A DNA stretch of 13,397 nt from DUQW01 sp050953825 (GCA_050953825.1 JBMNNF010000006.1:1-13397); one strand, 5' to 3'. Positions 7,212 through 13,219 are shown, counted from the stretch's first letter. The notes: generated from the sequence alone by a model not told the origin. Translations and numbers: made by a program.

Positions 7212-7302
7212 ATGTCCCAAATATTAAAATATGACGACATTAAGCCAATTATCGTGTTTTAGCCAAGAAAAAAAGGTTTGAAATTGTATCAAACCTTACG
7301 TT
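7212..7302. repeat. Dispersed repeat, copy 2 (intact)
   Basis: Matches 1-76 plus 1431-1449 in direct orientation (about 88% over the left part and 18 of 19 over the right part). No target duplication or foreign insert is present, so it shows the ancestral form of copy 1. The two copies flank the IS1634 remnant and the ABC operon. The right end carries a terminator-like hairpin for the - strand. Confidence 0.85.
7268..7297 (-). terminator. Intrinsic terminator within dispersed repeat copy 2
   Basis: On the - strand AAGGTTTGA (7289-7297) pairs with TCAAACCTT (7273-7281) over a 7-nt loop, followed by a run of seven T (7268-7274 on the + strand as A; the last two overlap the stem). It faces transcripts coming from the nucleotidyltransferase gene to its right. 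Confidence 0.75.
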
Positions 7303-7334
7303 TCAATATGTGTTGGGTGACCTATTTTGATACA

Positions 7335-7408
7335 TTACAACACCCCAATCAAAAATTACTACACCCCTAGTGTTTTTTACTACACCCCTACGGAATTTAC
7401 TACACCCC
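7335..7408. repeat. Iteron-like array: four 12-bp boxes at 21/21/20 bp
   Basis: Boxes lie at 7335-7346 (TTACAACACCCC), 7356-7367, 7377-7388 and 7397-7408 (each TTACTACACCCC). The start-to-start spacing of 21, 21 and 20 bp is about two helical turns, so all boxes face one side of the helix. The spacers between boxes differ in sequence. This is the layout of repeated protein-binding sites such as iterons or operator arrays. No replication gene is nearby in the window. Confidence 0.75.
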
Positions 7409-7465
7409 GAAATTGATGGCTTTATTAGGTGATTTTGAGATTGATATTCATGTCTGATATTACCC

Positions 7466-7498
7466 AAAAAAAGTATACATCTTTCCTATCTAGGTATA
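7466..7498 (-). terminator. Terminator-like hairpin after the nucleotidyltransferase gene
   Basis: On the - strand TATAC (7494-7498) pairs with GTATA (7474-7478), then C and a run of seven T (7466-7472). The stem is short (5 bp), but position and T-run suit the 3' end of the gene ending at 7556. The hairpin is part of a direct repeat also found upstream of that gene. Confidence 0.5.
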
Positions 7499-7540
7499 TC
7501 ATTTACTCACTGAGGAGTTCATAAACTGTAGTTATTGAAT
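7470..7540. repeat. Direct repeat flanking the nucleotidyltransferase gene, left copy
   Basis: About 71 bp, similar to 8102-8171 at roughly three quarters of positions, with an identical 17-mer TTTCCTATCTAGGTATA. It lies 15 bp beyond the stop of the gene at 7556. Confidence 0.75.
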
Positions 7541-7555
7541 TGTTAATTATAATTA

Positions 7556-8059
7556 CTAAATTTCGCTCTTATATTCATCTGGTACTGGCAGATTAAACGC
7601 TTCACAAAGTAATTTAACATCCTGGATATCTTTATCCTTAAATTCATATCCACGATGAAATTCTATTTGTGACTCTGCGTTGATGCAATTTACAACTAGG
7701 TTATCTATTTTACCAACACCATCAAAAATAGTACCTGAAAACTCTATACCATCATAAATTATATTTTTATCAATAGTCCATCTAAATATGTGTAAATCAA
7801 CAATTCTATCTAAAGAATCCTTCCATACAGTATGATCGTGTGTAGTATAGGGTTCAACAACTTCTCTATAGTTCTTATCTAATAAAATTTTAATAAATGT
7901 GTCACGATTCTCTAATTCTATAAATAAATCTATATCATTGTGTGGTCTTGTTTGTCTTCCTAAGAGAGCATCAACTCCCCATCCCCCATCTAACCAAACT
8001 GCAATACCATTATCTAAACAATAGTTTATAATTTCAATAGCATCAGCTTTATTAACCAT
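7556..8059 (-). CDS. Lincosamide nucleotidyltransferase-like protein (Lnu family)
   Basis: A 167-residue cytoplasmic nucleotidyltransferase. Lnu(A)-type enzymes inactivate lincosamides by transferring AMP from ATP. The core motif WLDGGWGVDALLGRQTRPHN runs from about residue 22 to 41, directly followed by D42-I-D44. GGWGVD binds nucleotide, and the Asp pair should hold the metal ion. The later block QIEFHRGYEF resembles the FHSGYD-type block of Lnu(A), and the length matches the 160-170 residues of that group. The start is fixed by a strong AAGGAGGT (about 8067-8075) before the ATG. It is alone in its transcription unit, flanked by direct repeats and downstream of a mobile-element recombinase module, as expected for accessory cargo. 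Arg codons I checked are AGA, unlike the CGN-rich ABC operon. Family assignment is good; the actual substrate (lincosamide, aminoglycoside or other) is inferred. Confidence 0.82.
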   Translation of the reverse strand: MVNKADAIEIINYCLDNGIAVWLDGGWGVDALLGRQTRPHNDIDLFIELENRDTFIKILLDKNYREVVEPYTTHDHTVWKDSLDRIVDLHIFRWTIDKNIIYDGIEFSGTIFDGVGKIDNLVVNCINAESQIEFHRGYEFKDKDIQDVKLLCEAFNLPVPDEYKSEI

Positions 8060-8101
8060 TAGAATTACCTCCTTTTTTCAAACTACTCATATTTACTCAA
8101 T

Positions 8102-8171
8102 AAAGTATATGGTTTCCTATCTAGGTATACTATTTTCCCATTTAAGACATCATAAACAGTGATTATTAAAT
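8102..8171. repeat. Direct repeat flanking the nucleotidyltransferase gene, right copy
   Basis: Counterpart of 7470-7540, lying in the 5' leader of the nucleotidyltransferase gene. On the - strand AGTATA (8126-8131) can pair with TATACT (8104-8109), enclosing CCTA-GA-TAGG. The left copy keeps an equivalent but differently paired stem, so the hairpin may matter more than the exact sequence. Here the T-run is broken (TTTATTG). Confidence 0.7.
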
Positions 8172-8185
8172 AATGCACACTTTAT

Positions 8186-8191
8186 ATTATA
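8186..8191 (-). promoter_or_regulatory. Possible -10 box of the nucleotidyltransferase gene
   Basis: TATAAT on the - strand, with a weak -35 (TTTCCT) 17 nt upstream. If used, the mRNA would have a leader of about 120 nt containing the right direct-repeat hairpin. TATACT inside the repeat (8104-8109) is an alternative -10 box. Confidence 0.4.
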
Positions 8192-8233
8192 ACCTCTTTT
8201 TAAGTTTTAGGAAAGAGGCATGAACCTATTTAA

Positions 8234-8398
8234 TTATTTCCTGTTTCCTTTATAATTCTGATTATTCGGATTCAATTGATTAGCATGGTTATTATTGTTT
8301 GCTCGATTTGCAGCATTATTTGAGTTGCGTTGATTGGCATAATTATTCACTTGTTGTTGTGAATGAGTCTTGCCAGAAACTCCATTGCCTTTACTCAT
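8234..8398 (-). CDS. Asn-rich basic small protein, 54 residues
   Basis: A small gene with a strong start signal: GAGGAGGATTAA, formed by the last codons of the RNase III gene, then the ATG 3 nt after that gene's stop. The 54-residue product begins MSKGNGVSGKTHSQQQ. It holds 18 Asn, seven Lys/Arg and no Asp or Glu. An internal repeat is visible: ANQRNSNN (about 21-28) and ANQLNPNN (39-46). No hydrophobic segment or signal is present, so it is probably cytosolic and disordered. I recall similar short proteins of the KTH...YANQ...NPNN type in many bacteria, sometimes misnamed in databases; no function is known to me. The overlap of its ribosome binding site with the RNase III end implies coupled translation and matched amounts. 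Its charge suggests nucleic-acid binding, which is inference. Confidence 0.8.
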   Translation of the reverse strand: MSKGNGVSGKTHSQQQVNNYANQRNSNNAANRANNNNHANQLNPNNQNYKGNRK

Positions 8399-8401
8399 AG
8401 T

Positions 8402-9232
8402 TTAATCCTCCTCACTAAATTCGTCTGGTAATCCAAAGAAATCACAAAGAACTAAATAAGCAGCATATCGCTTAGCTTCTTTCTTTGATGTTGCATAAGC
8501 AGTGTGTTTCATTGCCCAGCTTCTCACATAACATGAACATTCCCACATCAATCTTCCATCATTCATTAAAACTTGTTCTTCTGGTTGATTGTATTCAGGA
8601 ATGGAACATCTACCTTTTTCTGCTAGTTCTTTTAAGGTAGTTACTGCATTTTGTAACTGAAACTTTGATGGTCTTGGTTCCTCAGTGTCAACACCTACTA
8701 GGAAATCCTCTATACGAAGCATTACTTCAACCACATTTTGAAGCTCATCATGATTCCAATCGCTATCAATAGCAATAGCTCCAAGTATTGCTTCAAATAG
8801 ATCAGCTTTAACTTTAGTTAAATTCTTTTTAAAGTTCTCATTTTCCAGGTCACTATCACCTAAATACATGAACTTATATAATCCTAAGTGATTTATTTTT
8901 TTTGCGAGTGTTTCATTTGATACTATTTGTTTCCTTAATTCTGTAAAATCAGCTTCGTTTTTATGAGCCACAATGCTGAACTCGTTAAGATCATCATCTT
9001 CGTCATAGTAATCAGATTGAGATTTTACAAAACCAAATCTATCGGCGATAACTTTTGTTACATAAAAATCTAGAACCTTATCGCCTAAAAATTCTAGCAC
9101 TTCATTGTTTTCACCACCATATTGTGATGAATAAGAACTACGGGTGAAAGCTTGAAAAAGCAAGTCTACATTATTAAACCAGTAGCCAATCTTCTTTTGA
9201 ACATCATCTAAATGTTCTCTTAAATCTTGCAT
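8402..9232 (-). CDS. Accessory RNase III-family endonuclease with dsRNA-binding domain
   Basis: A 276-residue protein with the full RNase III layout. The signature NEVLEFLGD lies at 43-51, with E44, E47 and D51 matching E38, E41 and D45 of the E. coli enzyme. The second catalytic pair is D144 and E147 in KADLFEAILG. The C-terminal dsRNA-binding domain runs about 190-266 (FQLQNAVTTLKELAEK ... TSKKEAKRYAAYLVL). All metal-binding residues are present, so it should cut double-stranded RNA. Unlike the housekeeping enzyme it has an acidic insertion at about 68-95 (SDYYDEDDDLNEF) and an acidic tail (FSEED). It is not the half-sized MrnC, which lacks the RNA-binding domain. AAAGGAGG before the ATG supports the start at 9232. 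It follows a strong promoter and long leader, is coupled to the Asn-rich peptide gene, and lies next to a recombinase module. This points to a mobile, specialised RNase III rather than the chromosomal rnc gene. Confidence 0.88.
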   Translation of the reverse strand: MQDLREHLDDVQKKIGYWFNNVDLLFQAFTRSSYSSQYGGENNEVLEFLGDKVLDFYVTKVIADRFGFVKSQSDYYDEDDDLNEFSIVAHKNEADFTELRKQIVSNETLAKKINHLGLYKFMYLGDSDLENENFKKNLTKVKADLFEAILGAIAIDSDWNHDELQNVVEVMLRIEDFLVGVDTEEPRPSKFQLQNAVTTLKELAEKGRCSIPEYNQPEEQVLMNDGRLMWECSCYVRSWAMKHTAYATSKKEAKRYAAYLVLCDFFGLPDEFSEED

Positions 9233-9459
9233 ATTAATTCCTCCTTTTATTTTAATATCCGAGAGGAAACAAAAAAGACCTATGCCGATAAGGATATCTA
9301 CTTCTAGCAGTAAGCAAAAATAACCCTATTTACTTAAGTCTTAATTAAATCAAAATAATATTTGTAAGTTTATTTATCTAATTTTTTCCACTCGCATAGA
9401 AAAGTTCAAATAAATACCGTTACGCTGTTACTTTGAGGAAATTAATCCTTCCATCGGAC
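9233..9459 (-). promoter_or_regulatory. Long structured leader of the RNase III gene, attenuator-like
   Basis: About 225 nt of untranslated RNA lie between the promoter and the RNase III start. Near its 5' end, CCGATGGAAGGAT (9445-9457) is complementary to ATCCTTATCGG (9285-9295), giving 11 bp with a GG bulge. That second stretch is also the 5' arm and loop of a weak hairpin (CCTTAT-CGGC-ATAGG, 9279-9293) followed by TCTTTTTT (9271-9278), which looks like a terminator. The two foldings exclude each other. Between them lie a nested stem (TATTTAT with ATAAATA enclosing TTTTC with GAAAA) and AGTAA...TTACT. The layout resembles an attenuator or riboswitch-like switch. The ligand or trigger is unknown, and the hairpin is only 5 bp with one bulge. 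Confidence 0.5.
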
Positions 9460-9465
9460 ACCTAT

Positions 9466-9494
9466 ATTATATAATATCCCTTTTTGTAATACAA
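9466..9494 (-). promoter_or_regulatory. Strong promoter of the RNase III operon
   Basis: On the - strand TTGTAT (9489-9494) and a perfect TATAAT (9466-9471) are separated by exactly 17 nt. It lies between the terminator of the recombinase operon and the structured leader, so it gives the RNase III and peptide genes their own transcription. The -10 region is a palindrome, so a second -10 box reads on the + strand, but no -35 accompanies it. Confidence 0.8.
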
Positions 9495-9504
9495 GAATAA
9501 ACTT

Positions 9505-9530
9505 AAAAAGCCTGCATCGTGTTGCAGACT
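9505..9530 (-). terminator. Intrinsic terminator of the recombinase operon
   Basis: On the - strand AGTCTGCA (9523-9530) pairs with TGCAGGCT (9509-9516) over a 6-nt loop, followed by TTTT. It begins 10 nt after the recombinase stop at 9540. Confidence 0.85.
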
Positions 9531-9539
9531 TTATCTTTT

Positions 9540-11117
9540 TTACTTAACTGTTAATCCGTTATGAAACTTAAATGTAATACTTGAATCTCTATGAACTGTT
9601 GCACTTTCAACAATTAGCATCCATATCATTTCATTCCAATATTGTATCTGGTTCTTAGAGTTTTCAAGACTCGATATGAAAGCAGTAAGTTTTATTGTTT
9701 TTGCTTGTTTGCTGTTTTTTTGTTTTAATAACTCTTCATGTCTTAGTCTCAACTTTTCATAACGTTCAGATAATTGTTCATATCTATTGTTATACTCTTC
9801 TATTTGAATATCAGTTTTTGAGTTTTCCTTAACAAGCTTACTTACAAGCTCTGATACAACTATAATTTCATCGTTGATTTTTACAATCTCTTCATCAATT
9901 TTACTTGTATCAGTTAGTAATTCAATAATCTCTTTTGCATCATCAATAATTCTTCTTTTATCTTTCATAGTTAAATTGTATGCTTTGATAAATCTTTCTT
10001 TAACATCCTCTTGATTTAGATGTGGAGTTAAGCATTTATCTTTTCCTTTGTGAAACTTGTTGTTGCATTGATAAACAAACTTTTCATAATTACTTCCAGA
10101 ATGCCATTTTTTCCTACCATAAAAACCACCACAATCTTCACATATAAGTTTTGATGAGAATAAATCATTAGCTGAGTATCTTGGTCCCATAACACTTCTT
10201 CTTTGAAACTCTATCTGAACAAGATCCCAGAAACTTCTATCAATGATTGCAGGATGACTATTTTCAACATAATATTGAGGAATTTGTCCAGTGTTTTTTA
10301 CTACTGTTTGTTCTAAAAAGTTATCAGTGAATGTCTTTTGTAATAACGCATCACCTTTATATTTTTCATTACTCAGTATTGATGTTACTGTGTTTTTGGT
10401 CCAGTTAGTATTCTTTCCTGAAGGAGTCTTTACTTCATGCTTTTTTAAATACTTAGCTATTCCTGTAGCAGTTTTTCCTTCTACTAAAAACATCCTGTAA
10501 ATTCGCCTTACAATTTCTGCTTCTTCCTCAACTATTATAATCTTGTCATTTTCTTTTTTATAACCTAAGAAAGTACTATAAGCAAACGATACTCTACCTT
10601 CTTGAAAAGCTACTCTTTTCCCCCATGTAACGTTCTGACTAATGGACCTTGATTCCTCTTGAGCTATCGATGCCATAATAGTTAATATCAGCTCACTTTT
10701 TTGATCCAATGTCCATAGGTTTTCCTTCTCAAAATAGACCTCTATTCCTTTTTCTTTTAACTTTCTAACATATGAAATAGTGTCTAATGTGTTACGAGCA
10801 AACCTTGATATTGATTTAGTAATAATAAGATTGATTTTCCCTTCTAAAGCATCATTAATCATCTTATTAAATCCTGCTCTTCTTTTTGTGTTTATCCCAC
10901 TAATACCTTCATCAGAATACACATCTACATATTCCCAATCAAGCCTTTCTCTAATAAGTCCTTTATAATAATTTACTTGAGATTCATAACTTGTATACTG
11001 TTCATCGGTATTTGTTGATACCCTTGCGTATGCCGCTACTTTTAACTTTTCTTTACTTCCTATCGGTAATTGTGACAAAGGATCGATTGTCGATGGTATA
11101 ACTGTTACTTTAGCCAT
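9540..11117 (-). CDS. Large serine recombinase, 525 residues
   Basis: A site-specific DNA recombinase of the resolvase/invertase superfamily. The N-terminal catalytic domain carries YARVS with nucleophile Ser34 and SRFARN with the conserved arginines. A recombinase (DNA-binding) domain lies at about 175-275 (LGYKK ... TPSGKNTNWTKNTV), then a zinc-ribbon (CEDC ... CNN ... C) near 310-350. A long charged coiled coil (about 395-480) follows, typical of large serine integrases that control direction of recombination. The start ATG shares one base with the stop of the upstream recombinase (TAATG), with GGGGGA as ribosome binding site. Together with the shorter partner it probably excises and integrates the element; which of the two performs which step is not visible. 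Arginine is largely encoded by AGA in the parts I checked. Confidence 0.92.
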   Translation of the reverse strand: MAKVTVIPSTIDPLSQLPIGSKEKLKVAAYARVSTNTDEQYTSYESQVNYYKGLIRERLDWEYVDVYSDEGISGINTKRRAGFNKMINDALEGKINLIITKSISRFARNTLDTISYVRKLKEKGIEVYFEKENLWTLDQKSELILTIMASIAQEESRSISQNVTWGKRVAFQEGRVSFAYSTFLGYKKENDKIIIVEEEAEIVRRIYRMFLVEGKTATGIAKYLKKHEVKTPSGKNTNWTKNTVTSILSNEKYKGDALLQKTFTDNFLEQTVVKNTGQIPQYYVENSHPAIIDRSFWDLVQIEFQRRSVMGPRYSANDLFSSKLICEDCGGFYGRKKWHSGSNYEKFVYQCNNKFHKGKDKCLTPHLNQEDVKERFIKAYNLTMKDKRRIIDDAKEIIELLTDTSKIDEEIVKINDEIIVVSELVSKLVKENSKTDIQIEEYNNRYEQLSERYEKLRLRHEELLKQKNSKQAKTIKLTAFISSLENSKNQIQYWNEMIWMLIVESATVHRDSSITFKFHNGLTVK

Positions 11118-12412
11118 TATTCATTCCCCCTATATCTTTTTAAAGCATTCTTTCTTGCTGCCTTTTTCATTTCATCTGTCCATCCAGCTGATCTTGGATC
11201 GTATTCCCAAATATACTCTACTTCTTTTCCATCTCTTAATTTAAATAAAAGTTTATTCTCTGGTAGGACAATTACTGTTTCTACTGCTATATCAAAAGTA
11301 TGTCTATTGAATGAAGTCATTTTAAGAATGTGGTTTGATGCTTCAATTATTTTAGCATCTAAGACTTGCTTAGACCTACACTCTGACGTTCCTTTTTGTC
11401 TTGCTGTTGAGCATAGCCAAACATCATTATATTTTGTTTTTCTAAAGGTATACATTTTGTTACATTGACCACATCTTATTCGCCCTTTAAAAATGCTATC
11501 ATTATTACTTTTTTTAATATTAACTGTTTTTAACCTTCTCAATTCTTGAGCTGCAAAAAATGTTTCTTTACTTATGATTGGTTCGTGATTATCTTCAACA
11601 CAATATTTATCAAGTTCGCCATAGTTTAATTTTGTAAGTTTCGTTAGATGATTTTCTCTAAATGTTTTTTGAAGTATCAAACTTCCTGTGTAATTATAGT
11701 TAATCAAAACACCCCTAATTGATGCTCTGTTCCATTTCTCTGAGAATTTAGGTTTATAACCTCTTTCATTTAAAATCTTACCAATTTGCATATCGCCATA
11801 ACCTTCAAGGTATAACTTATAAATTAGTCTAACAATTTCTGCTTCTTCTGGCACTAATACTAAATTCCTATTTTCCAATTTATAACCATAGCTATCTTTA
11901 CCTCCCCAAGGAATACCTTTTTCAAAATCTTTCTTAATTCGCCACTTCATATTCTCTGATACGCTTCTTGATTCTTCTTGTGCGAATGTAGCTAAAAACG
12001 TGAGTATCATCTCACCTTCACCACTTAGTGTATGAATATTTTGTTCCTCAAAGAAGATATCAACTTCTAACGATTTTAATTCTCTAACTACCTCGAGTAA
12101 AGTTAAAGTGTTTCTGGCAAATCTTGATATCGATTTAGTTATGATCATATCAATTTTGCCGTTTCTACTATCTTCGATTAGTGCTTGAAATTCCTCTCTT
12201 GTATTTTTAGTGCCAGTTAGTGCTTCATCCGCATAAACACCTATGAACTCCCAATCAGAATTATTTTGTATTAATTGCTTGTAATAATTCACTTGAGCGG
12301 CTAATGAGTTCAGCATTGCTTCTTTACCTGATGAAACTCTAGCATAAGCTGCAACTCTAGTTCTTTTAGGTAATTCTTGTAATGCTTCTATCTTTGTTAT
12401 TGTTCTGTTCAT
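11117..12412 (-). CDS. Large serine recombinase, 431 residues
   Basis: Second serine recombinase, related to its neighbour. Nucleophile Ser27 lies in AYARVSSG, arginines in SRFARN, and QEESRS in the linker helix region. A recombinase domain (about 165-250, SYGYKLENR ... EKWNRASIRGVL) and zinc-ribbon (CGQC ... CSTARQKGTSEC) follow. It lacks the long coiled coil of the downstream enzyme and ends in a short region with IWEYDP. The ATG lies inside the SHOCT-like gene (47-nt overlap), and the start is supported by AGGAGG 9 nt upstream. Paired serine recombinases after HTH/zinc-finger and SHOCT genes are a familiar module of integrative elements in Firmicutes. The two enzymes may act together, as CcrA and CcrB do, but this is inference. 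Confidence 0.92.
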   Translation of the reverse strand: MNRTITKIEALQELPKRTRVAAYARVSSGKEAMLNSLAAQVNYYKQLIQNNSDWEFIGVYADEALTGTKNTREEFQALIEDSRNGKIDMIITKSISRFARNTLTLLEVVRELKSLEVDIFFEEQNIHTLSGEGEMILTFLATFAQEESRSVSENMKWRIKKDFEKGIPWGGKDSYGYKLENRNLVLVPEEAEIVRLIYKLYLEGYGDMQIGKILNERGYKPKFSEKWNRASIRGVLINYNYTGSLILQKTFRENHLTKLTKLNYGELDKYCVEDNHEPIISKETFFAAQELRRLKTVNIKKSNNDSIFKGRIRCGQCNKMYTFRKTKYNDVWLCSTARQKGTSECRSKQVLDAKIIEASNHILKMTSFNRHTFDIAVETVIVLPENKLLFKLRDGKEVEYIWEYDPRSAGWTDEMKKAARKNALKRYRGNE

Positions 12413-12629
12413 TTTTATTAACCTCCTCTTGCGTTACACTATTAATCACTTTAGTTGGAGGAATAGTCAAGTCATTTAAACGATAAAGGTTACCTTTATT
12501 GATACAATATTTTTTTGCTATAAATTCCTCTGCTTCAAAGTACTCTTTTTTAGTAATTAGACCATTCTTAAACATCTCATGAATTGGTGAAATTGATAGA
12601 AGATACTTTTCTGTATTATCTTGCTTCAT
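12366..12629 (-). CDS. SHOCT-like small protein of recombinase module
   Basis: An 87-residue protein. The central part (about 14-51: SPIHEMFKNGLITKKEYFEA then EFIAKKYCINKGNLYRLN) has the helix-GLIT-helix pattern of SHOCT-type domains found beside serine recombinases. An ATG at 12635 (MTMKQ) is possible, but GAGGTG at about 12637-12642 lies only 1-3 nt before it and about 9 nt before the ATG at 12629, so I chose the latter. The gene overlaps the HTH/zinc-finger gene upstream by 14 nt and the recombinase downstream by 47 nt. The C-terminal part (NSVTQEEVNKNEQNNNKD) is polar and may be coding mainly because of that overlap. Role unknown; perhaps an oligomerisation or regulatory partner of the recombinases. 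Confidence 0.75.
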   Translation of the reverse strand: MKQDNTEKYLLSISPIHEMFKNGLITKKEYFEAEEFIAKKYCINKGNLYRLNDLTIPPTKVINSVTQEEVNKNEQNNNKDRSITRIT

Positions 12630-13008
12630 CGTCATTCACCTCATTTGATTTTTTAGAGTTTATGTAACATTCCTGGCTACAATAAAGTCTCTTGCTATTT
12701 CCATATGCTGTAAATTCTTTATGGCAATGATTACATTCGTGAGTGTAGTATGCTTTTTTATTTACTTTGCTTGGGTTGTTATTCCACCACTGCAATCTAC
12801 ATTTGTCAGAACAAAAGAGTTTTTTCTTTTTACCTTTAGTAGACTTTATTTTTGTATTGCAGTTCTTGCAGTTTCCTGTTGTTTCTAATTCTAAACACAC
12901 ATATCTTACTGTTCCTATTGTTATTGACAGTTCTTTAGCAATTCTTTTATAGCCATAGCCTTCTTGTCTTAACTCATTAACTTTAATTTTTAATTCATTC
13001 TCATTCAT
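12616..13008 (-). CDS. HTH and double zinc-finger protein of recombinase module
   Basis: A 130-residue probable DNA-binding protein, first gene of the recombinase operon. The start is the ATG at 13008 (MNENELKIKV), with AAGGAGG 9 nt upstream; the frame extends 6 codons further but without a ribosome binding site. An N-terminal helix-turn-helix (about 15-38, GYGYKRIAKELSITIGTVRY) is followed by two treble-clef-like zinc fingers: C47-x2-C50-x15-C66-x3-C70 and C92-x2-C95-x14-C110-x3-C114. The block WWNNNPSKVNKKAYYTHEC between them is characteristic of a protein often annotated as a sigma-70-like subunit next to SHOCT and recombinase genes. The sigma label is probably misleading. It could bind the element ends or regulate the operon. 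Confidence 0.82.
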   Translation of the reverse strand: MNENELKIKVNELRQEGYGYKRIAKELSITIGTVRYVCLELETTGNCKNCNTKIKSTKGKKKKLFCSDKCRLQWWNNNPSKVNKKAYYTHECNHCHKEFTAYGNSKRLYCSQECYINSKKSNEVNDDEAR

Positions 13009-13155
13009 AGAACAAACCTCCTTCAAAGGTTAATGGCAACTAAGAAGGCGTTTTGCCAATAAAATCGAAATTTTGTTGCTTTTTGTTGTATTTTGATATC
13101 ACTACAATACTTAAACTAAAAGCCAACACAGCGAAACGTTGAGGCCTTAAAACGC
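13009..13155. other. Upstream region of the recombinase operon
   Basis: About 145 bp without a gene. It should hold the operon promoter, but no convincing -35/-10 pair is visible. Two features stand out: TTTTGTTG repeated twice (around 13072-13090), and TTGTA...GATATC...TACAA, an imperfect inverted repeat around 13087-13108. The latter could be an operator or recombinase site. GCGTTTT (about 13049-13055) and AAAACGC (13149-13155) form a distant inverted pair. Confidence 0.35.
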
Positions 13156-13196
13156 AAAAAAACCTCATGCGAAGGTATTATCCTTATACATGAGGT
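13156..13196 (-). terminator. Intrinsic terminator of the gene at the right edge
   Basis: On the - strand ACCTCATG (13189-13196) pairs with CATGAGGT (13162-13169), followed by a T-run (13156-13162). An inner stem AAGG/CCTT tops the hairpin. It separates the right-edge gene from the recombinase operon. Confidence 0.8.
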
Positions 13197-13219
13197 CTTG
13201 ATTACTAACTAATTATTCA

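Noticed and set aside
7335..7408. CRISPR array
   Set aside because: The boxes are only 12 bp with 8-9 bp between them, too short for repeats and spacers, and no cas gene is present.
7470..8171. The direct repeats as integron attC sites or recombinase attL/attR
   Set aside because: No RYYYAAC/GTTRRRY arms and no integron integrase. Serine-recombinase att pairs would flank the recombinase genes, not only the nucleotidyltransferase gene.
8402..9232. MrnC (mini-RNase III) or the housekeeping rnc gene
   Set aside because: MrnC lacks the dsRNA-binding domain present here. The housekeeping gene is usually near smc/ftsY or acpP, not beside recombinases. A complete genome would settle it.
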